Below are positions 44,258 to 53,417 of a stretch of DNA of 64,000 nucleotides, piece after piece. Position 1 is the first letter of the stretch. Each line of letters starts with the position of its first letter. Below the pieces are notes generated by a model. It saw nothing but the letters and a program-made list of their open reading frames with translations. It was not told the DNA's origin and ran no database searches. Origin of the DNA: Frigoriflavimonas asaccharolytica (lineage in GTDB: Bacteria > Bacteroidota > Bacteroidia > Flavobacteriales > Weeksellaceae); NCBI RefSeq assembly GCF_013294015.1, contig NZ_JABSNO010000015.1, positions 1 to 64,000 of the forward strand, given 5' to 3'. The position numbers and the translations under genes were made by a program.

Positions 44258-46963
44258 CTACACATCCACTTTAAAAACCACTTTCTCAGAAAATTCCAAC
44301 TCCGGATTCAGCATTTCCAAAATCAAATTTTTAATGGAAACCATAGCATCGTCCAAGCTTCCTGTGGTAATTTCCAAAGGCACTACTCCATTTTTTGCAC
44401 CAGCGAAACTCCAAATTCCGGTTTCTATCTTTTTATTTTTATATTCCGGCGAATTTTCTAAAGCATATTGATAAATGCACAATTGCATCGGCATGATATT
44501 AGAAACATTACAAAAATAACTTTCAATGTTTTTTTCCGTAATATTTATTTTTAAATTATCAACTTTTTTGGTCTTAAAATCAATGATTCTTGTTACGCCA
44601 TTCAATTCATCTACTCTATCGATGTAGCCGAAAAACTGAACTTTATTCGTCTTTTCTTCATCCAAATAGAAAGGAATTTTTTCAAAATTAGATTCTACGG
44701 AAATTAACTTTAAAGAGTTTCCATCTGCAACTAATTGCAAGTCAAAAGTCAAAATATCTTCTATCACCTTTTTTGCAATCGCTTTGTGGATGTAGTTCAT
44801 GCTTTTGTCGTAATATTCAGATTGATGTTTTAATTTTTCAATAGCATGCGCAATTGCTTCGTCTACTTTTAATAAAGCTGATTTTAAATTACTTGCAGTT
44901 AAAATTTCTCCGCAAAACGGTTTATATAGAAATTCTAAAGAATAATGCACCAAATTTCCATAATTTCGGGAAGATAGTTCTTCCTCCACTTCCGCTCCTT
45001 CCCTAGTTCCCAATATTTTTTGAAGATAAAACTGAATCGGATCGTATAAATAAGACGTTAAATGTGAAGGCGAAACTCTGCCTTTCCATTCTTCCAATTT
45101 CTGCAAAACTTCTGGCGATTTTTCTATCGTAATTAAATTTTCCAATATTGGATCCGAGGTATTTTCAATAATCGTATGTTCCAAATTGTGCGGACTTTCT
45201 ATTTCTAATTGTGTGATGAATCTGCTCTTTTCGCCAGTATTTGCGCCAGAGCTCAAAGCATTAAACATCATCGAAATATTTTCAGAATCTTGCAGCAATC
45301 TGTAGAAATGATAGGCATAAATACTATCATTATCTAGAAAAGTTGGGATATCATGATAATTTCTTACATCAAAAGGAAGAAAAGTGTTCTGCGAATTTCC
45401 GAGTGGCAATTTTCCTTCGTTCACAGAAAGCATGATTACATTTTTAAAATTCAATAATCTAGTTTCCAAAAGTCCCATTACTTGCAAACCTTGCAATGGT
45501 TCTCCTTGAAAATCAATTGTTTCTGAACCAATTGACTGACTCAACAATACTTCCAAAATTTCGATTGAAACATTAACCGTATAAAGTGAGATTTGGTTTT
45601 TTATGACGCGAAAAGCATTTTCAAAATGAGAGATATTTTCGTACAAAATATCATCTAACTCTCTGAATTTTAATTGGTAACAGAAATTTTGTAAATCATT
45701 TAAAAATGAAAGTACGTTTTCTGGTTTTAGTAATAAATAATAATAAGAAAGCGATGAAAGTTGCTCCTTCAAATATTTATTGCTGATGTAAACAATGTTG
45801 TACTCTTCCAAATAGGCCTTGAAATTGGAAACTATTTCTGCATCGGCTTCATCATTTGGCAATTCTTCCAAAACTGCAAGCACATCTTTGTAATAATAAG
45901 AAGACGAACTTTTTTCCAACTGTTTTTGAAGTCTAAATAAATGCTTTATCGCATTGCTAAAACCTAAATTTCCCAAAGGAAATCCCATCGTAATGTTGAT
46001 ATTTTCTACTAAATTCAAAGCATCCAAACTTGCTGGCAAAAGATTTTCATCTAGCAAAACAACTACCGTATCAGATAAATCTTGCTCAGAATCGTTGGTT
46101 TTAAGAATTTCTGGTAAAATTTTTGTCTGCGAAATATTGCCCGCCACTTCATACAATTGAATATTTTTCGGCTTCACAAAATCATTTTCTATCCAGTGGA
46201 AATTTCTATATTCGTTGAATTCTTTCCATAAAATGGTTTCTCTTAAAAACTCTCCCGCTTTCTGCCTTTTATCATTGATGTAGTACTCATCTGCTTGAAA
46301 AAAACATTGCGCTTTATCAACTTGCAACAAGCTTCTCATCAATTTTTTTTCAACTAAAGTTAGCGCGTTGAAGCCGCAAAAAACATAATTTCCGTAAGTA
46401 TTTTCTACAAATTTTTCTAAATTTTTTCGCGCAGTTTGGTGAATCATTCCTGCAGTTGCCCAATTTTTTTCTTGCAATTTTTGTTTCAAAATGGGCAAAA
46501 ATTCGCTCATATTTCTCCAAAAATTGAGGTATTTTTTCCGAGGTGTATCTTCTTCATCTCCCAAATCTTGCGCCCAATCTTTGATGCGCTCCTCTTTGAA
46601 CATGTACTCCAAAACTTCCTGATCATCATTGGCAAACTTCATCATATCGTCCCAATCTTTCAATAATGTGGGAAACCATTTTAAAAAACTAGCAAAATCG
46701 TCTTTTGGTATTAAAGGAAGCGGTTCGTAGATAGAATAGGCAAATAACCACAATGAAATTCCCTGCAGTTGTTGCTTTTCCGCAATTTGCTGTATCAATT
46801 CTTCAATGGTGAAAAAATTTGGCAAAAAACCAGAATAATTTTCTTGTTCCAAAATTCTTTTAATAAAAACAACTGGTCTTTTTCCGGGCAGAATAATGTT
46901 GAACGCAGAAAGATCTTCGTTTTGAGAAAGTAATTCGGTGATTATTTTATTGAGGAATTTCAT
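44258..46963 (-). CDS. AddB-like / PD-(D/E)XK nuclease protein
   Basis: A 901-residue protein related to AddB-type recombination-nuclease subunits. The N-terminal part has degenerate helicase-like features (no intact Walker A; FNIILPGKRPVVFIKRIL at the start). The C-terminus has a complete RecB-family nuclease: HYSLEFLYKPF, then YIDRVDELNGVTRIIDFKTKK with the catalytic Asp and Lys near 790, then QLCIYQYAL (Gln-x3-Tyr) near 825. It would process DNA ends in double-strand break repair with an AddA-like partner encoded elsewhere. The ATG at 46963 fits the family. Confidence 0.85.
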   Translation of the reverse strand: MKFLNKIITELLSQNEDLSAFNIILPGKRPVVFIKRILEQENYSGFLPNFFTIEELIQQIAEKQQLQGISLWLFAYSIYEPLPLIPKDDFASFLKWFPTLLKDWDDMMKFANDDQEVLEYMFKEERIKDWAQDLGDEEDTPRKKYLNFWRNMSEFLPILKQKLQEKNWATAGMIHQTARKNLEKFVENTYGNYVFCGFNALTLVEKKLMRSLLQVDKAQCFFQADEYYINDKRQKAGEFLRETILWKEFNEYRNFHWIENDFVKPKNIQLYEVAGNISQTKILPEILKTNDSEQDLSDTVVVLLDENLLPASLDALNLVENINITMGFPLGNLGFSNAIKHLFRLQKQLEKSSSSYYYKDVLAVLEELPNDEADAEIVSNFKAYLEEYNIVYISNKYLKEQLSSLSYYYLLLKPENVLSFLNDLQNFCYQLKFRELDDILYENISHFENAFRVIKNQISLYTVNVSIEILEVLLSQSIGSETIDFQGEPLQGLQVMGLLETRLLNFKNVIMLSVNEGKLPLGNSQNTFLPFDVRNYHDIPTFLDNDSIYAYHFYRLLQDSENISMMFNALSSGANTGEKSRFITQLEIESPHNLEHTIIENTSDPILENLITIEKSPEVLQKLEEWKGRVSPSHLTSYLYDPIQFYLQKILGTREGAEVEEELSSRNYGNLVHYSLEFLYKPFCGEILTASNLKSALLKVDEAIAHAIEKLKHQSEYYDKSMNYIHKAIAKKVIEDILTFDLQLVADGNSLKLISVESNFEKIPFYLDEEKTNKVQFFGYIDRVDELNGVTRIIDFKTKKVDNLKINITEKNIESYFCNVSNIMPMQLCIYQYALENSPEYKNKKIETGIWSFAGAKNGVVPLEITTGSLDDAMVSIKNLILEMLNPELEFSEKVVFKVDV

Positions 46964-46980
46964 CTTATTGTGTTTTTAAA

Positions 46981-47033
46981 TCTCGTCTTTTGGACGAGAG
47001 AAATTTTTGATTTCGTCGAATCTTCGATTTGAT
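46981..47033. repeat. Small hairpin and short dispersed repeat upstream of the AddB-like gene
   Basis: TCTCGTC (46981-46987) pairs with GACGAGA (46993-46999). Directly after it, a 28-base stretch (47006-47033) matches 25 of 28 positions at 4804-4831 in front of the RND gene, and contains the palindrome TCGAATCTTCGA. Function unknown; both copies lie upstream of a long minus-strand gene. Confidence 0.5.
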
Positions 47034-47099
47034 TTATTGAAGAATAATGTTTAAGTTTATTTAAAAATTTTTTATATTCGAAGTAAAAAAAACACCCAC

Positions 47100-47164
47100 T
47101 TTGTCATTCCGTAGGAATCTCAACATAAGGAAATTCTGGCGTGAGATTCCTACGGAATGACAAA
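47100..47164. repeat. Long TGTCATTCC hairpin, copy 2 (terminator of rsmG)
   Basis: A perfect 23-bp stem between 47100-47122 and 47142-47164, 19-base loop. The arms contain TTTGTCATTCCGTAGGAATC and its complement. It follows the rsmG stop (47181) by 16 bases on the minus strand. Confidence 0.85.
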
Positions 47165-47180
47165 ACTATGTTACATAAAA

Positions 47181-47816
47181 TTAAGAATTAAAATTCCCTT
47201 TGGATAAATATACCACCTTTTTGGTTTCAAAAAATTCTTCTTCAAAATTATCTTTTAAATTAAAAATTTCGCATTTCAATCCTGCTAATTCATCTCCTAA
47301 ATCTCCGCCTTTTAAGTATAGAACTCCGTTATGTTTTGTATTAATTTGTTGCTTTTCAAACTTTCCTCGCAACCAAAATAGAAATTCTGGCATTCTGGTT
47401 ACAGCTCTACTTACCACAAAATGAAATTTGTCTTTCACTTTTTCTGCTCTTCCGTGAATTGCTTTGACGTTTTTTAAACCTATTTCTTCTGCAACTGCTT
47501 CTACAACAGTTATTTTTTTTCCGATAGAATCTATCAAGGTAAAATGTGCCTCTGGAAATATTATTGCCAAAGGAATTCCCGGAAAACCACCACCTGTTCC
47601 TACATCCAAAATTTTTGTACCTGGAGCAAATTCCATAATTTTTGCAATTCCTAGCGAATGCAGAATGTGCTTTTCGTATAAAAAATCCATGTCTTTTCTA
47701 GAAATTACGTTTATTTTTTCGTTCCATTCTGTATAAACGGCTTCTAATTTTTCGAATTGAGATTTTTGAAATTCAGTTATTTCTGGGAAATATTTTAAAA
47801 TGAGTTCGGTTTTCAT
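47181..47816 (-). CDS. rsmG: 16S rRNA (guanine-527-N7) methyltransferase
   Basis: A 211-residue SAM-dependent methyltransferase (GidB). The SAM-binding motif is GTKILDVGTGGGFPGIPLAI, and VVSRAVTRMPEFL is the family motif near the active site. It methylates G527 in 16S rRNA; loss confers low-level streptomycin resistance in other bacteria. Length is typical. The start at 47816 gives MKTELILKYFPEIT, similar to other RsmG starts. It stands alone here, not beside mnmG. Confidence 0.93.
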   Translation of the reverse strand: MKTELILKYFPEITEFQKSQFEKLEAVYTEWNEKINVISRKDMDFLYEKHILHSLGIAKIMEFAPGTKILDVGTGGGFPGIPLAIIFPEAHFTLIDSIGKKITVVEAVAEEIGLKNVKAIHGRAEKVKDKFHFVVSRAVTRMPEFLFWLRGKFEKQQINTKHNGVLYLKGGDLGDELAGLKCEIFNLKDNFEEEFFETKKVVYLSKGNFNS

Positions 47817-48058
47817 AGATGGATTGTATTTTACAAAAATACTTTTCTTTAGAGTGATTTCAAAATTGAATTACTAAAATTCAAATTGACAATGAAGATT
47901 TGAAAGATGATAAAAAAAAATACAGTAAAATATGCAATTGCAGTAAAATTTAAAATTTAGTCACCAAACATTAATAGATTTTATTTCCTAAAAGTAAACG
48001 AAATGGAAAAAAAATTTTATTATTTACTTATAATATGAACAGAATGTTAATAAAATTT

Positions 48059-48066
48059 TATCTTTG
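48059..48066 (+). promoter_or_regulatory. -7 promoter box of the aminotransferase gene
   Basis: TATCTTTG (48059-48066), 17 bases before the ATG at 48084. No good TTG at -33 is found. The rest of 47817-48083 is AT-rich with no gene seen. Confidence 0.45.
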
Positions 48067-48083
48067 TTTTTAAACATATTTTC

Positions 48084-49277
48084 ATGGAAAGATTATCAAA
48101 CACAGTTAAAAATTTAGGATTTTCACAAACTTTTGTAATGTCAAACAAAGTTAGAGAAATGAAAGCCAACGGAATAGACGTTATAAGTCTCACTTTGGGC
48201 GAACCAGATTTTGATGTACCAGATAATATAAAAGCAGCTGCTAAAACTGCTATCGACCAAAACTTTAGCCATTACTCGCCAGTTCCGGGATTTTTGGAGT
48301 TGAGAAAAGCAATTGCTAGTAAATTAAAACGCGATAACGATTTAGATTTCGCACCTACCCAAATTTGCGTTTCTAATGGTGCAAAACAAGCGATCAGCAA
48401 TATTTTGTATTCAATTTTGAATGCCGGCGATCAAGTAATTTTGCCCGTTCCATTTTGGGTAAGCTACGAAGAAATGGTGAAAATGGCAGGCGGAAAATCT
48501 GTTTTAATACCGACTACTATAGAAAGCGAGTTCAAAATGACGGCTGCACAATTAGAAGCTGCAATTACTCCTAATACAAAAGCATTGCTTTTTAGTTCGC
48601 CTTGCAATCCATCCGGAAGTTATTATACTCTAGAAGAATTGCGAGAAATTGCAAATATTATTGTTAAATATCCTAAAATCACGGTGATTTCAGATGAGAT
48701 TTATGAATATATCAATTACGAATCAAAACATGCTTCGATAGCAATATTTCCAGAAATTAAAGATCAGGTAGCGGTTATAAATGGAATGAGCAAAGGATTT
48801 GCAATGACTGGTTGGAGAATTGGATATTCTGCTTGTCCAGAATGGTTGGCAAAAGCCTGCGAAAAGATACAAGGACAAACTACAAGCGGTGCCAATACCA
48901 TTGCTCAACAAGCATCAATAACTGCATTGCAGGAAGATCAATCTCATTACGAATACATGACTAATGAATTTAAAAAAAGAAGAGATCTTACTTTTAAATT
49001 AATGCAAGAAATCTCTGGATTTAAAATCACTTTACCAAAATCTGCGTTCTACCTATTTCCAGATATTTCTCATTACATTGGCAAAACATTAGATGGCACC
49101 TTTATAAAAGATGGAGACGATTTTTCTATGTTTATTCTAGAGAAAGCACACGTTGGTAGTGTTGGTGGAACCTCTTTTGGCAGTCCAGAATGCATTCGGT
49201 TTTCTTACGCAGCTTCTCAAAAAGATTTAGTAGAAGCAATGCGCAGAATTAAAGAATTAATGGATAAGTTTGTATAA
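48084..49277 (+). CDS. Class I/II pyridoxal-phosphate aminotransferase (aspartate aminotransferase type)
   Basis: A 397-residue PLP enzyme. The catalytic Lys is in NGMSKGFAMTGWRIGYSACP (about residue 237). VLSFSSPCNPSGSYYTLEEL and ISDEIYEYINYE (PLP-binding Asp/Tyr) are family signatures, and VRFSYA near the C-terminus binds the substrate carboxylate. It closely fits the bacterial aspartate aminotransferase 1-alpha/gamma group, which makes aspartate from oxaloacetate and glutamate. Substrate assigned from the family. Single gene with its own promoter box. Confidence 0.9.
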   Translation: MERLSNTVKNLGFSQTFVMSNKVREMKANGIDVISLTLGEPDFDVPDNIKAAAKTAIDQNFSHYSPVPGFLELRKAIASKLKRDNDLDFAPTQICVSNGAKQAISNILYSILNAGDQVILPVPFWVSYEEMVKMAGGKSVLIPTTIESEFKMTAAQLEAAITPNTKALLFSSPCNPSGSYYTLEELREIANIIVKYPKITVISDEIYEYINYESKHASIAIFPEIKDQVAVINGMSKGFAMTGWRIGYSACPEWLAKACEKIQGQTTSGANTIAQQASITALQEDQSHYEYMTNEFKKRRDLTFKLMQEISGFKITLPKSAFYLFPDISHYIGKTLDGTFIKDGDDFSMFILEKAHVGSVGGTSFGSPECIRFSYAASQKDLVEAMRRIKELMDKFV

Positions 49278-49429
49278 AATTAAATTTTTCTAAGGTATTA
49301 TTTCTAAGATAATAACGAAAAACAATTTTTAGTAGTTATTTAATGATTGAACAATTGATCAATAGAAACTAAGTAGAAGTTTAATAGATTTTATAAATCA
49401 TGAATTTTTTTTTGATAGATGAAATATTG

Positions 49430-49437
49430 TATCTTTG
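49430..49437 (+). promoter_or_regulatory. -7 promoter box of the peroxiredoxin operon
   Basis: TATCTTTG (49430-49437), 32 bases before the ATG at 49470. A TTTG lies at 49411-49414, which leaves a 15-base spacer, shorter than usual, so the -33 is uncertain. Confidence 0.5.
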
Positions 49438-49469
49438 CACTATAAATATTCAAAAAAAAATAAAACATT

Positions 49470-50114
49470 ATGTCATTAGTAGGAAAAAAATTCCCAAGCA
49501 TCGCAGTAGATGCAATCTCTGAAATGGGAGACAATTTAAAAATTAACATTTTCGAAGAAGCGAAAAACAATCAACAAAAAGTATTATTATTCTGGTATCC
49601 AAAGGATTTCACTTTTGTTTGTCCAACAGAATTACACGCTTTTCAAGAAGCTCAAGCAGAATTTAAAAAGAGAAACACCATCGTAATCGGAGCTTCTTGT
49701 GATACCAATGAAGTACACTTTGCATGGTTGAACACGCCGAAAGACAATGGTGGAATTGAAGGTGTTACCTATCCAATTTTAGCAGACACGCATAGACAAT
49801 TATCCAACATATTAGGAATTTTAGATCAAGATTTCGATTACGATGATGAAGGCAACGAAATTTATACTGGATCTAACGTATCTTACAGAGCAACATATTT
49901 AATAGATGAAGATGGAAAAATATTCCACGAATCTGTGAATGACATGCCTCTTGGTAGAAATGTACAAGAATTCATGAGACTGATCGATGCTTACACCCAC
50001 GTTCAAAAAAATGGAGAAGTTTGTCCAGCTAACTGGGAAGAAGGAAAAACTGCCATGAATGCAGATAGAAAAGGTGTTGCAGAATATTTACAATCCACCG
50101 CAGCAAAAAATTAA
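49470..50114 (+). CDS. Typical 2-Cys peroxiredoxin (AhpC/Prx type)
   Basis: A 214-residue peroxide scavenger. The peroxidatic Cys is residue 51 in DFTFVCPTELHAF, and the resolving Cys lies near the C-terminus in NGEVCPANWEEGKTAMNA. WYPKDFTF and RATYLIDEDGKIFH are conserved structural motifs. It reduces hydrogen peroxide and organic peroxides; the electrons would come from the thioredoxin-like protein encoded 4 bases downstream. Confidence 0.93.
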   Translation: MSLVGKKFPSIAVDAISEMGDNLKINIFEEAKNNQQKVLLFWYPKDFTFVCPTELHAFQEAQAEFKKRNTIVIGASCDTNEVHFAWLNTPKDNGGIEGVTYPILADTHRQLSNILGILDQDFDYDDEGNEIYTGSNVSYRATYLIDEDGKIFHESVNDMPLGRNVQEFMRLIDAYTHVQKNGEVCPANWEEGKTAMNADRKGVAEYLQSTAAKN

Positions 50115-50118
50115 TAGT

Positions 50119-50427
50119 ATGTACCAAGAATTAGCAGAAGATACTTTGCAAAATATTGTGGCAGAAAATAATCAGGTCATTGTTCAATACGGGGCAACTT
50201 GGTGTGGAAACTGCAGAATAATGAAGCCAAAATTTAAAAAATTGGCTGCAGAACACGAAAGCATTCCTTTCTATTATGTAGATGCCGAAAAATTACCAGA
50301 AAGTAGAAAATTAGCAAAAGTGGATAATTTACCAACCTTTGCAGTATTCAAAAATGGAGTTTTGGTAGAGCAAGCACAAACCAATCAGGCGGAAGTTTTG
50401 AACAACTTGTTCAATAATGCACAATAA
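50119..50427 (+). CDS. Thioredoxin-family protein (WCGNC active site)
   Basis: A 102-residue thioredoxin fold. The start at 50119 (4 bases after the peroxiredoxin stop) is preferred to an upstream ATG at 50059, because the first 20 residues of the longer form overlap the previous gene and do not fit the family. The active site is ATWCGNCRIMKPKFKKL (Cys 29 and 32). The middle pair is Gly-Asn rather than the Gly-Pro of standard thioredoxin, which usually shifts the redox potential. Probably the reducing partner of the adjacent peroxiredoxin. Confidence 0.88.
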   Translation: MYQELAEDTLQNIVAENNQVIVQYGATWCGNCRIMKPKFKKLAAEHESIPFYYVDAEKLPESRKLAKVDNLPTFAVFKNGVLVEQAQTNQAEVLNNLFNNAQ

Positions 50428-50446
50428 ATAAATTAAATTATTGAAA

Positions 50447-50478
50447 ACCTTCCAGAAAAAACTGGAAGGTTTTTTTTT
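50447..50478 (+). terminator. Terminator between thioredoxin-like and small DUF gene
   Basis: ACCTTCCAG (50447-50455) pairs with CTGGAAGGT (50462-50470), followed by a run of eight T. The next gene begins 20 bases further. It would end most transcripts after the thioredoxin gene, with read-through to the third gene. Confidence 0.9.
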
Positions 50479-50490
50479 AAAATAAATATA

Positions 50491-50739
50491 ATGAAAATAC
50501 CTATTATTAGACAGTTTGTGAGAGAACAATCTGTAGAAAATTTAGAAAAAGCAGTAGAAGTTTTGGAGAGCTTTTCAGAGTTTAGAGGAACGTCGGAAGA
50601 AGATTTAAATGTAGCTGGAGAATTGATTACAAATATGCTGGGAGCAATGGAAGTTCATGCAAGTATTGCCAATGGAATGGCAGAGAAAGATGCTTTGAAT
50701 GGTTTTGCACAGAAAGTTTTGGGATCTATAGATAAATAA
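50491..50739 (+). CDS. Small helical protein, DUF6952-like
   Basis: An 82-residue protein, mostly alpha-helical, without signal or membrane segments. MKIPIIRQFVREQSVENLEK and ESFSEFRGTSEEDLNVAGEL, ending LNGFAQKVLGSIDK. I recall this type in Bacteroidota downstream of peroxiredoxin and thioredoxin genes, but the exact family name is from memory. Role unknown; the neighbourhood suggests oxidative-stress linked expression. Confidence 0.7.
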   Translation: MKIPIIRQFVREQSVENLEKAVEVLESFSEFRGTSEEDLNVAGELITNMLGAMEVHASIANGMAEKDALNGFAQKVLGSIDK

Positions 50740-50762
50740 TTATCACTCAGAAATACAAAAGA

Positions 50763-50790
50763 AAAAGCAGAATCGTGAGGTACTGCTTTT
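50763..50790. terminator. Hairpin terminator between convergent genes
   Basis: AAAAGCAG (50763-50770) with CTGCTTTT (50783-50790), an 8-bp stem with AT ends. It lies between the small plus-strand gene and the minus-strand acyl-CoA reductase gene and could act in both directions. Confidence 0.65.
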
Positions 50791-50803
50791 CTATTATATT
50801 ATT

Positions 50804-51838
50804 TTAAATAACTTCCAGAAACTTCATCGTATCTACATTATCTGCATAATCGTCTAATTTTGGATATTGTGCTTCACCGAAATTAATAGAATCTAAGTTT
50901 AATTCTGGTTGCGCGACAATGCATTGAATTTGATCCTTATTCTCAGCAATAAATTTTTCAACTTCTGAAATATTTTTATATCTGGTAAAATGAATTATGG
51001 AAAGCGCACTAAAAAGCGAAGTTTCCTCTTTCAGCATTACAAAATTATTATCCCAAAAAACATCTTGATTCAATAATAAAATTGCTTTGTGATAATCGTA
51101 ATTATTGGCATAACTATTATGATTAATAATTTCGCTGTACTCGAAAAAATTTTCAAACAACCTATCGAGTTTAAAATCTTCTGGAATAAATAATTTAGTT
51201 ACATTTCTGCATCCCAAACCAAAATACTTAAATATATCTTTTGCTAAAAGCTGCAAATCTTCATTGGTTTCATCGCCTTTCAAGACAGAGATCGAAGTTC
51301 TGTTTTTACGGATAATGCTCAATTTATCTTTAAAATAGTATTCTAAATACCTCGCTGTATTATTACTGCCGGTTGCAATTACAGCGTCATTCTCTATCAA
51401 TCTTTCAACATATTCTATTTGCAATTTTTCTGCAGAGAAAGCCTCCCATTTTTCTAATAAAAAAGGCAGAAGCACTTTATCTTTTGAAGATAATTTGATG
51501 AGCGCTATATGGTTACTAAATACAACAGAAAGCACATCATGCAAACCCACTAAAGGAATATTCCCAGCCAAAATCAACCCAACTTTTTTAGGATTTTTAG
51601 ATATTTCATAGGTAGAAATCCAATTTTCTAAATTTTCTTGGGTGAAAAGATCTGCCCAATTTTTCAAACAAAATCTTAAATTCTCTTGAGAAAACCATCT
51701 ATTTTCTACTTCAGCACGGTTTAATTTTGATTGAAATTCTTCTTCATCTTTTGTGAAATTTTCATTTTTTCCATTTAAAAATAAATTGATGTAGTTTCCT
51801 AGTTTTACCAAGCCAGAAATTTGATTTTTAGTGCTCAT
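50804..51838 (-). CDS. LuxC-like acyl-CoA reductase
   Basis: A 344-residue enzyme of the LuxC/acyl-CoA reductase family, which belongs to the aldehyde dehydrogenase superfamily and reduces acyl-CoA to aldehyde. The cofactor-binding part includes VGLILAGNIPLVGLHDVLSV and TGSNNTARYLEYYFKDKLS. The catalytic Cys is in LGCRNVTKLFIPEDF near residue 211. It is shorter than LuxC proper. There are no LuxD, LuxE or luciferase genes here. It is divergent from the ferredoxin gene (60 bases between starts), and both sit beside serC and serA. Role in this setting unknown. Confidence 0.85.
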   Translation of the reverse strand: MSTKNQISGLVKLGNYINLFLNGKNENFTKDEEEFQSKLNRAEVENRWFSQENLRFCLKNWADLFTQENLENWISTYEISKNPKKVGLILAGNIPLVGLHDVLSVVFSNHIALIKLSSKDKVLLPFLLEKWEAFSAEKLQIEYVERLIENDAVIATGSNNTARYLEYYFKDKLSIIRKNRTSISVLKGDETNEDLQLLAKDIFKYFGLGCRNVTKLFIPEDFKLDRLFENFFEYSEIINHNSYANNYDYHKAILLLNQDVFWDNNFVMLKEETSLFSALSIIHFTRYKNISEVEKFIAENKDQIQCIVAQPELNLDSINFGEAQYPKLDDYADNVDTMKFLEVI

Positions 51839-51865
51839 TATGGTCAGAATTTGCTTTAATTTTTG

Positions 51866-51873
51866 TAATTTTG
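51866..51873 (+). promoter_or_regulatory. -7 promoter box of the ferredoxin gene
   Basis: TAATTTTG (51866-51873), 25 bases before the ATG at 51899, in the 60-base gap shared with the divergent acyl-CoA reductase gene. No TTG at -33 with a good spacer. Confidence 0.4.
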
Positions 51874-51898
51874 TGTAAATTTAAAACAATAATTAGCA

Positions 51899-52249
51899 AT
51901 GGCTATTATAATAACAGACGAATGTATTAATTGTGGTGCATGTGAACCAGAATGTCCGAACAACGCCATCTATGAAGGTGCAGTAGATTGGAAGGCTTCC
52001 GAAGGTACCGCATTGAAGGGAATGGTAACTTTGAAATCTGGCTTAACAACCGATGCAGATACTCCACAAGAACCCGTGAGTGACGATGTTTACTTCATTG
52101 TTGCAGATAAATGTACCGAATGCATGGGCTTTCATGAAGAACCACAATGTGCGGCAGTTTGCCCAGTAGATTGCTGTATTCCTGATGAAGATCATGTAGA
52201 AACCGAAGAAAGCTTGCTAGCAAAAAAACAATTTTTGCATCAAGAATAA
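51899..52249 (+). CDS. 2[4Fe-4S] ferredoxin
   Basis: A 116-residue electron carrier. The first cluster motif is CINCGACEPECP (Cys 9, 12, 15, 19). The second is CTECMGFHEEPQCAAVCPVD with the longer 8-residue gap between second and third Cys, as in Allochromatium-type ferredoxins. An insertion of about 40 residues lies between clusters. The partner redox enzyme is unknown; the divergent acyl-CoA reductase and downstream serine genes are the closest candidates by position. Confidence 0.93.
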   Translation: MAIIITDECINCGACEPECPNNAIYEGAVDWKASEGTALKGMVTLKSGLTTDADTPQEPVSDDVYFIVADKCTECMGFHEEPQCAAVCPVDCCIPDEDHVETEESLLAKKQFLHQE

Positions 52250-52328
52250 ATTTTTTTACAAATTTGACTATTCTTTTAAAAATCAATCAAAAATTTTTCA
52301 ATTTTAATTCATATAATAAAAACTAAAC

Positions 52329-53384
52329 ATGAAAAAGCATAATTTTAGTGCAGGTCCGTGTATTTTGCCACAAGAAGTTTTCCAAAAATCTGCAGATGCA
52401 ATTTTAGAATTCAACGGAAGTGGGCTATCTCTTTTGGAAATGTCTCACAGAAGCAAAGATTTTGTAGCCGTTATGGATGAAGCCAGAGCAATCGTAAAAA
52501 GATTGATGAACCTAAATGACGATTATGAAGTACTATATTTAGGTGGTGGTGCAAGCATGCAATTTTTGATGGTTGCCTACAATTTGCTTTCTACAAACGG
52601 AAAAGCAGCTTATACAAATACAGGAACTTGGGCAGCAAATGCTATAAAAGAAGCCAAAAGATTTGGAAATGTAGATGTAGTAGGTAGTTCTAAAGAAGAA
52701 AATTACTCTTTCATCCCGAAAGATTATTCTGTAGGTTCGGAATATGATTATTTCCATTGTACATCCAACAATACAATATATGGAACGCAAATGAAAGATT
52801 TTCCAGAAGTGGATACTTTGATGGTTTGCGATATGAGCTCAGATATTTTTTCTCGCCAGTTAGATTTCTCAAAATTTGATCTTATTTATGCTGGTGCACA
52901 AAAAAATATGGGACCTGCAGGTGTAACTGTAGTCGTTGTGAAGAAAGAAATTCTAGGTAAGTCTGGTAGAGATATACCATCCATATTGGATTATGAGGTT
53001 CACATCAAAAAAGAATCAATGTTCAATACGCCACCAGTTTTTCCAGTATATGCTACGCTACTAACGTTGCAGCATCTAGAAAATAATGGTGGGATTGCAG
53101 CAGCAGAAATTAAAAATAATGCAAAAGCTAAATTAATCTATGATGAAATAGATAGAAACCCGTTGTTTGAAGGTTTCTGCGCAAAAGAAGATCGATCTAC
53201 AATGAATGCTGGTTTCAAATTAATAGATGAATCTAAAAAAGAAACTTTTGATGCAGCTTGGAAAGAAGCAGGCATCAATGGATTAAACGGACATAGAAGT
53301 TTGGGCGGTTACAGAGCAAGTATGTATAATGCATTGCCAATTGAAAGTGTAGAAGTTTTGGTAAATGTGATGAAATCTCTTTAA
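52329..53384 (+). CDS. serC: Phosphoserine aminotransferase
   Basis: A 351-residue PLP enzyme that makes 3-phosphoserine from 3-phosphohydroxypyruvate and glutamate; it also serves in pyridoxal phosphate synthesis in some bacteria. Motifs: KKHNFSAGPCILPQEVF at the N-terminus, GGGASMQFLMVAYNL, YAGAQKNMGPAGVTVVVVKK with the PLP Lys, and HRSLGGYRASMYNALP near the C-terminus (phosphate binding). Length is normal for SerC. serA follows after 33 bases, so the two are in one operon. Confidence 0.96.
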   Translation: MKKHNFSAGPCILPQEVFQKSADAILEFNGSGLSLLEMSHRSKDFVAVMDEARAIVKRLMNLNDDYEVLYLGGGASMQFLMVAYNLLSTNGKAAYTNTGTWAANAIKEAKRFGNVDVVGSSKEENYSFIPKDYSVGSEYDYFHCTSNNTIYGTQMKDFPEVDTLMVCDMSSDIFSRQLDFSKFDLIYAGAQKNMGPAGVTVVVVKKEILGKSGRDIPSILDYEVHIKKESMFNTPPVFPVYATLLTLQHLENNGGIAAAEIKNNAKAKLIYDEIDRNPLFEGFCAKEDRSTMNAGFKLIDESKKETFDAAWKEAGINGLNGHRSLGGYRASMYNALPIESVEVLVNVMKSL

Positions 53385-53417
53385 TAAAAATTGAAGATTA
53401 ATTCTTAAAATAATTAA

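Noticed and set aside
50804-52249. Bioluminescence (lux) operon
   Set aside because: Only a LuxC-like reductase is present; no luciferase, LuxD or LuxE.
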